Source of the DNA: Rhodoferax sp.
Lineage (GTDB): Bacteria; Pseudomonadota; Gammaproteobacteria; Burkholderiales; Burkholderiaceae_C
NCBI GenBank assembly: GCA_028711355.1
Contig: JAQTSL010000128.1
Span: forward strand, 1 to 9,428
Direction: 5' to 3'
Length of the DNA stretch: 9,428 bases
Both the position numbers and the translations under genes were made by a program. A model generated the notes under the pieces. That model saw only the letters and a program-made list of their open reading frames with translations. It did not search any database and had not been told where the DNA came from. Of this stretch, positions 5,773 through 9,428 are shown in pieces. Positions within the stretch are counted from its first letter, which is position 1. Each line of letters begins with the position of its first letter.

Positions 5773-7608
5773 ATGGCAACCCGCACCAATAGTCAGCGTG
5801 CCAGCGCGCTGCCCGCCATCAACTACGAGGTCAGCGCAGCATTTATATATTCGCATCAGTTTGAGGTGACGCTGACCATTGCCCGACCCAGCGCCGAGCA
5901 AATCGTGAGTTTGCCGGTCTGGATTCCGGGCAGCTACCTGGTGCGCGAGTTTTCCAGAAATTTGCAGCAGCTCAGGGCCAGCCAAAAGCACGCCGAGGTC
6001 GCCATCTGCCAGCTTGACAAATGCACCTGGCGGGCGCACTGCGCCGCGGACCAGCCCCTGGAACTCATTTATCGGGTGTATGCGCAAGATGCCTCGGTGC
6101 GCACTGCCTGGCTGGGTGATGAGCGGGCGTTTTTTAACGGCACCAGTCTGTGCCTGCGGGTGCACGGCCATGAGCAATCATCCCACGGTCTGGCCATCAG
6201 CCATGGTGGTTTGAGCCTTGACTGGCAGGTGGCGACCGCATTAACGCCCGCCAAAGTCAACGCCCGGGGTTTTGGCCGTTACGTGGCCGCCAACTACGAC
6301 GAATTGGTGGATTCACCGGTCGAAATGGGACCGTTCTGGAGCGGCACTTTTAGCGCCGGCGGCATTCAACACCGCCTGGTGGTGGCGGGTGCACCGGCCA
6401 GTTTTGACAGTGCGCGCCTGCTGGCTGACACACAAGCCATCTGCGAGACCGAAATCAATTTTTGGCATGGCCAGCCTGACCGACGCCAAAGCCAGCCGCC
6501 ACATCGCCACTACCTGTTCATGCTCAACGCGGTTGAAAACGGCTATGGCGGTCTGGAGCATCGCAACTGCACCGCGCTGATCTGCAAACGCGCCGATTTG
6601 CCGCGCCTGAATCAACCTAAAACTTTGACCGCCAGCGACGGCTACACCACCTTGCTGGGGCTGATCAGCCACGAATACTTTCACACCTGGAACGTCAAAC
6701 GCCTGCGCCCGGCCGAATTTGCCTGCTACGACTACGCGCAAGAAAACTACACCGAACTGCTGTGGTTTTTTGAAGGCTTCACCAGTTATTTTGATGATTT
6801 GCTGTTGCGCCGCGCCGGCCTGATGGACGATGCCACTTACCTCACGCTGTTGGGCAAAACCATCAACCAGGTATTGCAAACGCCCGGTCGCCAGGTGCAA
6901 AGTGTGGCACAAGCCAGCTTTGACGCCTGGGTCAAGTACTACCGGCCCGACGAAAACACTGGCAACGCCACCGTCAGTTACTACACCAAGGGCGCTCTGA
7001 TAGCGCTGAGCCTGGATTTGAGTCTGCGCCAGAGCAGCAAAAGCAGTTTGGACGAGGTCATGCGCACGCTGTGGCAGCGCTGCCAGGGCGGCCTGCTGAC
7101 CGAGGCCGACGTGCTGGCCGTGGTGACCGAACTGGGGGGTGCGCCCCTGGCCAAGCGGCTGGCCCAGTGGGTGCACGGCACGGCGGACCTGCCGGTAATA
7201 ACTTTGCTGAAAAAACAGGGCATCCACAACCAGCCCGAGCCGGCAACGCTGGCCGACCAACTTGGCTTGCGTATCACTGAATCGGCCGGCGTTCGCATCA
7301 AAAACGTGCTTTGTAACAGCGCGGCTGAGTACGCCGGCTTTGCCGCTGGCGACGAATGGCTGGGCGTGGCGCTGGGCAAGCCCAAAGCCCGCCAAGGCTG
7401 GCGGCTGACCCAGCTCGAGGAACTACCCATGATGCTGGGGACAGCCACCCGCTTTGATGCGTTAGTGGCCCGCAACCAGCGCCTGATCACACTCAAGGTG
7501 ACACTGCCCGCTGACATCAAACAAGTCGAACTGGTTGTGCACGACGCCGCCTTGGCGCAGTCGTGGCTGGCTGAAAAGATATCAAAATCAATAGCTGCTC
7601 ACGCTTGA
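5773..7608 (+). CDS. M61-family zinc metallopeptidase with C-terminal PDZ-like region
   Basis: Predicted 611-residue peptidase of MEROPS family M61 (glycyl aminopeptidase type). The N-terminal beta domain has LPVWIPGSYLVREFSRN (about 49-65), a family hallmark. The gluzincin active site is HEYFH at 300-304, within SHEYFHTWNVKRLRP, and the third zinc ligand is Glu334 in WFFEGFTSYFDDL, 30 residues later as the family requires. A PDZ-like segment follows at about 490-590 (GVRIKNVLCNSAAEYAGFAAGDEWLGV). No signal peptide is apparent, so a cytoplasmic location is inferred. The start is 5 nt after the dsbC stop with no clear Shine-Dalgarno, suggesting translational coupling. The last residues (SKSIAAHA) and the stop codon fall inside a dispersed repeat (7579-7635), so the natural C-terminus may be repeat-derived. 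Natural substrates are unknown. Confidence 0.93.
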   Translation: MATRTNSQRASALPAINYEVSAAFIYSHQFEVTLTIARPSAEQIVSLPVWIPGSYLVREFSRNLQQLRASQKHAEVAICQLDKCTWRAHCAADQPLELIYRVYAQDASVRTAWLGDERAFFNGTSLCLRVHGHEQSSHGLAISHGGLSLDWQVATALTPAKVNARGFGRYVAANYDELVDSPVEMGPFWSGTFSAGGIQHRLVVAGAPASFDSARLLADTQAICETEINFWHGQPDRRQSQPPHRHYLFMLNAVENGYGGLEHRNCTALICKRADLPRLNQPKTLTASDGYTTLLGLISHEYFHTWNVKRLRPAEFACYDYAQENYTELLWFFEGFTSYFDDLLLRRAGLMDDATYLTLLGKTINQVLQTPGRQVQSVAQASFDAWVKYYRPDENTGNATVSYYTKGALIALSLDLSLRQSSKSSLDEVMRTLWQRCQGGLLTEADVLAVVTELGGAPLAKRLAQWVHGTADLPVITLLKKQGIHNQPEPATLADQLGLRITESAGVRIKNVLCNSAAEYAGFAAGDEWLGVALGKPKARQGWRLTQLEELPMMLGTATRFDALVARNQRLITLKVTLPADIKQVELVVHDAALAQSWLAEKISKSIAAHA

Positions 7609-7635
7609 TGCACCTGTGCTAGAGGCCTTTTTTTC
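7579..7635 (+). repeat. Comamonadaceae-type dispersed repeat at the M61 gene end
   Basis: The stretch holds ATCAAAATCAATAGCTGCT followed by a CGCTTGATG centre and TGTGCTAGAGGCC with a run of T. From memory, many Comamonadaceae genomes carry very many intergenic copies of a form with TAGCTGCT, an inverted GCGCTT/AAGCGC core and GAGGCC. In this copy the core arms (CACGCTTG and CTGTGCT) no longer pair well, so it would be a decayed copy. The first half encodes the last residues and stop codon of the M61 gene. The identification rests on recall, not on a search. Confidence 0.55.
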
Positions 7636-7661
7636 ATACAAATTATTTGCCCAATTCAACC

Positions 7662-7665
7662 GGAG
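7662..7665 (+). promoter_or_regulatory. Ribosome binding site of the enoyl-CoA hydratase gene
   Basis: GGAG, 6 nt before the ATG at 7672, in an otherwise A-rich leader. It is the strongest Shine-Dalgarno in the window and fixes the start. Confidence 0.7.
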
Positions 7666-7671
7666 AAAACC

Positions 7672-8451
7672 ATGACTTTTGAACTCATCACCAGCCGCAC
7701 TGAAGCCGACAAAGTGGGCATCATCACGCTGAACCGCCCCAAGCAACTCAACGCCCTGAACGACCAACTGATGACCGAGCTGGGCCAGGCGCTGCACGCG
7801 TTTGATGCCAACCCGGCCATCCACTGCATGATCATCACGGGCAGCGAAAAGGCTTTTGCGGCGGGTGCCGACATTGGCGGCATGGCCAGCTACAGCTTTG
7901 CCGATGTCTATAAAGACGACTTCATCACCCGCAACTGGGAAAAAATTCGCGCAGTGCGCAAGCCCGTCATTGCGGCGGTCAGCGGCTTTGCGCTGGGTGG
8001 CGGCTGTGAGCTGGCGATGATGTGCGACTTCATCATCGCCGCCGACAACGCGCGCTTTGGCCAGCCCGAAATCAAACTGGGCATCATCCCCGGCGCTGGC
8101 GGCACGCAACGCCTGCCGCGCGCTGTCGGCAAAGCCAAAGCCATGGATCTGGCGCTAACCGGGCGCATGATGGACGCCGCCGAGGCCGAACGCGCCGGGC
8201 TGGTCAGCCGGGTGGTGCCGCTGGACAAGCTGATGGAAGAAACGCTGGGCGCCGCACTGATGATCAGCAACTATTCTCAAATAGCCACCATGGCGGCCAA
8301 AGAGTCGGTCAACCGCGCGTTTGAGGGCACTTTAAGCGACGGCATCGTGTTTGAGCGCCGCCTGTTTCACGCCTTGTTTGCCACCGCCGACCAAAAAGAA
8401 GGCATGGACGCCTTTGTCAACAAGCGTCAGGCGGTTTTCACACATCGCTGA
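7672..8451 (+). CDS. Enoyl-CoA hydratase (crotonase family)
   Basis: Predicted cytoplasmic 259-residue enzyme that adds water across the double bond of trans-2-enoyl-CoA in fatty acid or aromatic/amino acid breakdown. Length is typical of single-domain bacterial crotonases. The oxyanion hole segments are present: FAAGADIGGM (62-71) and GFALGGGCEL (105-114). Both catalytic glutamates are in place, Glu113 in GGCELAMMCD and Glu133 in GQPEIKLGIIPGAGGTQR, with the 20-residue spacing seen in mammalian mitochondrial hydratase (Glu144/Glu164). The C-terminus AFVNKRQAVFTHR resembles the usual FxEKRxPxF(K/T)H ending. Substrate chain length cannot be read from sequence; PaaF- or EchA-like short-chain activity is likely. 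It has its own good ribosome binding site 63 nt after the M61 gene, across a dispersed repeat. No strong terminator lies between it and the tRNA gene, only an imperfect hairpin at 8456-8481 without a T-run. Confidence 0.93.
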   Translation: MTFELITSRTEADKVGIITLNRPKQLNALNDQLMTELGQALHAFDANPAIHCMIITGSEKAFAAGADIGGMASYSFADVYKDDFITRNWEKIRAVRKPVIAAVSGFALGGGCELAMMCDFIIAADNARFGQPEIKLGIIPGAGGTQRLPRAVGKAKAMDLALTGRMMDAAEAERAGLVSRVVPLDKLMEETLGAALMISNYSQIATMAAKESVNRAFEGTLSDGIVFERRLFHALFATADQKEGMDAFVNKRQAVFTHR

Positions 8452-8502
8452 AGCCTGGCCACAGCAGCGTATGCCGTGCCAAAACAAGCCTGTGATTGCC
8501 CC

Positions 8503-8508
8503 TATAAT
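8503..8508 (+). promoter_or_regulatory. tRNA promoter: perfect -10 box (TATAAT)
   Basis: TATAAT exactly matches the -10 consensus and ends 11 nt before the tRNA 5' end. It is followed by the GC-rich GCCGCTCCGC, the type of discriminator found at stable-RNA promoters under stringent (ppGpp) control. The -35 region at 16-18 bp upstream (CAAAAC) is poor. Confidence 0.65.
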
Positions 8509-8519
8509 GCCGCTCCGCT

Positions 8520-8596
8520 GGTGGTATAGCTCAGTTGGTTAGAGCGCAGCATTCATAATGCTGATGTCGGTGGTTCAAGTCCACCTACCACCACCA
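8520..8596 (+). tRNA. tRNA-Met (anticodon CAU)
   Basis: A complete 77-nt cloverleaf. The acceptor stem pairs GGTGGTA with TACCACC (7 bp), then discriminator A and an encoded CCA at 8594-8596. The D arm is AGCTCAGTTGGTTAGAGC. The anticodon stem CAGCA/TGCTG encloses loop TTCATAA, with anticodon CAT at 8554-8556. The T stem GGTGG/CCACC encloses TTCAAGT. It is not the initiator: position 1 pairs with 72 and the anticodon stem lacks the three G-C pairs. Elongator Met is most likely; a CAU tRNA for isoleucine (lysidine-modified) is the alternative and cannot be fully excluded by eye. Confidence 0.93.
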
Positions 8597-8605
8597 GTCA
8601 TATTT

Positions 8606-8634
8606 AGCCCAACTCTTTTCAGTTGGGCTTTTCT
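8606..8634 (+). terminator. Rho-independent terminator after tRNA-Met
   Basis: AGCCCAACT (8606-8614) and AGTTGGGCT (8621-8629) form a perfect 9-bp stem with loop CTTTTC, followed by TTTCTTTT. It lies 10 nt past the CCA end of the tRNA and would also end any read-through from the enoyl-CoA hydratase gene. Confidence 0.9.
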
Positions 8635-8791
8635 TTTGGGAAATCCCCAATATTTACGCGCACTTACGGCGTTCGCCTGGTGACTTTTCTGCTATCAAAA
8701 GCACACGATTTTGGCTGTTTTTACTCAAAATTGCCCCGTTTTCTCTCTCTGTTCTCAGTTGGCCTCTTGACTTTTCACAAGGGCACATTCA

Positions 8792-8953
8792 ATGAAATCA
8801 ACGAGTTACGCGGGGGTGGTTTGCAAGTGGAAATTGGTAGGCGGTAGCGACAGAGAATGCCTTACTTTGGTGCGTTTTACCACCTTGGCTGCACGTCAAA
8901 GTGGGTACCCGCCATGCAGACTCACACATTCGCGACCGACCGACCGACCGTAA
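8792..8953 (+). CDS. Doubtful small ORF, 53 aa, unrecognised
   Basis: An ATG preceded by AAGGG at 8-nt spacing opens 53 codons ending in TAA. The product is basic and begins MKSTSYAGVVCKWKLVGG; its last residues (RPTDRP) are read from the tandem GACC units. I recognise no domain, signal peptide or membrane segment. The ribosome binding site is the only positive sign, and the frame may be a chance opening or a decayed gene end. I cannot assign a function. Confidence 0.15.
   Translation: MKSTSYAGVVCKWKLVGGSDRECLTLVRFTTLAARQSGYPPCRLTHSRPTDRP
8934..8949. repeat. Tetranucleotide tandem repeat (GACC)x4
   Basis: Four exact GACC units followed by a G, 27 nt past the 3' end of the MFS gene. Tandem tetramers can change length by slippage. 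It is short, and it lies outside recognised coding sequence, so no phase-variation role is claimed. Confidence 0.6.
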
Positions 8954-8976
8954 GCGCATCACCTTCATATTCCTGG

Positions 8977-9428
8977 TCAAAGATGTGACGCCTTTGAATT
9001 CCTTCCCGCAAGCATACATACGATGGCCAGGCACTGAATCAAGAAAACTGCAAAAAAGTAGGAATGGGTGCCGATGCCGGTAGTCCGCGCACCATGACCA
9101 TCGTCTATCAGCAGAACTGCGAGCGCTACCGGCGCAAAAGCATACAGCGCCTGAGAAAATGCGACGCATCTCGCCACCACACGCGGTACATCTACGCGTG
9201 CAAAGTCCGATTGCGCAATCAGCGGTGGCAGCGATGTTGCGTTGCCGATGCCCAGGCCAAACAGCACGATCCCCAACACGATGAACGCAAGTTGATCGAG
9301 GCCAGTTGTCCATAAGAGCAGCGTTCCAAGTGCCTGAATGGCGTAACTTGCACTGGCGGCGTAGCGGCGATTGGTCTGGGCGCCCAAGAGGCGAGCCATG
9401 ACCAGTCGCCCTACCATACCGCAGCCTG
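8977..9428 (-). CDS. MFS transporter, C-terminal part (5' end beyond right edge)
   Basis: The visible 149 residues are the last third or so of a major facilitator superfamily permease of the inner membrane. The frame is open through the right edge, so the ATG at 9417 is internal. The first visible residues form a typical MFS cytoplasmic loop (GRLVMARLLG followed by NRRYA), then four hydrophobic helices: about YAIQALGTLLLW, LAFIVLGIVLFGLGIGNATSLPPLI, VVARCVAFSQALYAFAPVALAVLLI and SYFFAVFLIQCLAIVCMLAG. The GIGNATSLPPLIAQ segment is seen in a group of proteobacterial MFS proteins of unknown substrate. The tail is short and polar, ending at a TGA. The substrate cannot be inferred. The coding sequence shows no frameshift in the part seen. 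Confidence 0.8.
   Translation of the reverse strand, partial: GCGMVGRLVMARLLGAQTNRRYAASASYAIQALGTLLLWTTGLDQLAFIVLGIVLFGLGIGNATSLPPLIAQSDFARVDVPRVVARCVAFSQALYAFAPVALAVLLIDDGHGARTTGIGTHSYFFAVFLIQCLAIVCMLAGRNSKASHL

Larger units (their letters stand above)
8640..8976. other. Gene-poor, AT-richer stretch between the tRNA terminator and the MFS gene
   Basis: About 340 nt with no convincing gene. The first half (to about 8790) is visibly richer in A/T than the coding DNA around it. It carries a T-rich stretch at 8688-8760, a GGGTACCC palindrome at 8903-8910 and four tandem GACC units at 8934-8949. A 74-codon frame at 8623-8847 begins inside the terminator and shows no family resemblance; a 53-codon frame at 8792-8953 is listed separately. 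No copy of the tRNA 3' end (attachment-site duplication) occurs up to the right edge. Confidence 0.5.

Noticed and set aside
6313..7395. 360-codon open frame antisense to the M61 peptidase gene
   Set aside because: It mirrors the M61 coding frame with no domain or start signal; a codon-bias shadow.
8456..8481. Hairpin after the enoyl-CoA hydratase as an intrinsic terminator
   Set aside because: The stem has a bulge and a mismatch (TGGC, AC, GCA arms), and A-rich rather than T-rich sequence follows.
8798..9313. 171-codon leftward frame overlapping the MFS gene
   Set aside because: Cys/Arg-rich shadow of the true MFS frame, with no transmembrane pattern.
1..9428. Mobile elements, CRISPR arrays, defence or secondary-metabolite systems
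   Set aside because: No transposase, integrase, regularly spaced repeats, or recognisable defence or biosynthetic cluster genes were found on either strand; nearly all long frames resolve to housekeeping families.

Overview
The window reads as an ordinary, gene-dense chromosomal segment of a GC-rich betaproteobacterium, most likely a member of the Comamonadaceae (Rhodoferax/Polaromonas-like). Support for this is inference from recognisable protein families, the high GC coding bias, and a short dispersed sequence at 7579-7635 that resembles one I remember as abundant in Comamonadaceae genomes. No phage, transposase, CRISPR or defence genes are visible, and I did not find a new multigene system.

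Layout: a partial dusB (tRNA-dihydrouridine synthase) runs leftward off the left edge. Divergent from it are yqaA (a small DedA/VTT-type membrane protein) and a tandem HD / HD-GYP phosphodiesterase gene, both rightward. The HD-GYP gene converges, with a 4-nt gap, on leftward ychF (Obg-type ATPase with a TGS domain). Divergent from ychF is a rightward row: a UbiH/UbiF-family FAD hydroxylase, a dsbC-like periplasmic disulfide isomerase, an M61-family metallopeptidase with a PDZ-like C-terminus, and a crotonase-family enoyl-CoA hydratase. A tRNA with anticodon CAU (elongator Met) follows, with its own strong -10 box and a clear intrinsic terminator. About 380 nt without a convincing gene comes next, and then the C-terminal part of a leftward MFS transporter that enters from the right edge.

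The genes are mostly housekeeping and do not form one pathway. dsbC and the M61 peptidase are probably co-transcribed (5-nt gap), and the hydroxylase 71 nt upstream may belong to the same unit. The enoyl-CoA hydratase has its own good ribosome binding site after the dispersed repeat. dusB and the tRNA gene both concern tRNA but lie 8 kb apart and are not obviously linked.

The most notable points are: the HD/HD-GYP protein, whose first HD domain keeps the whole metal-ligand pattern but lacks GYP; the dispersed repeat that overlaps the end of the M61 gene and encodes its last residues and stop codon; two genes whose -10 boxes sit so close to the start codon that leaderless mRNAs are likely; and an 8-bp direct repeat at one-helical-turn spacing in the ychF/hydroxylase divergent promoter region.
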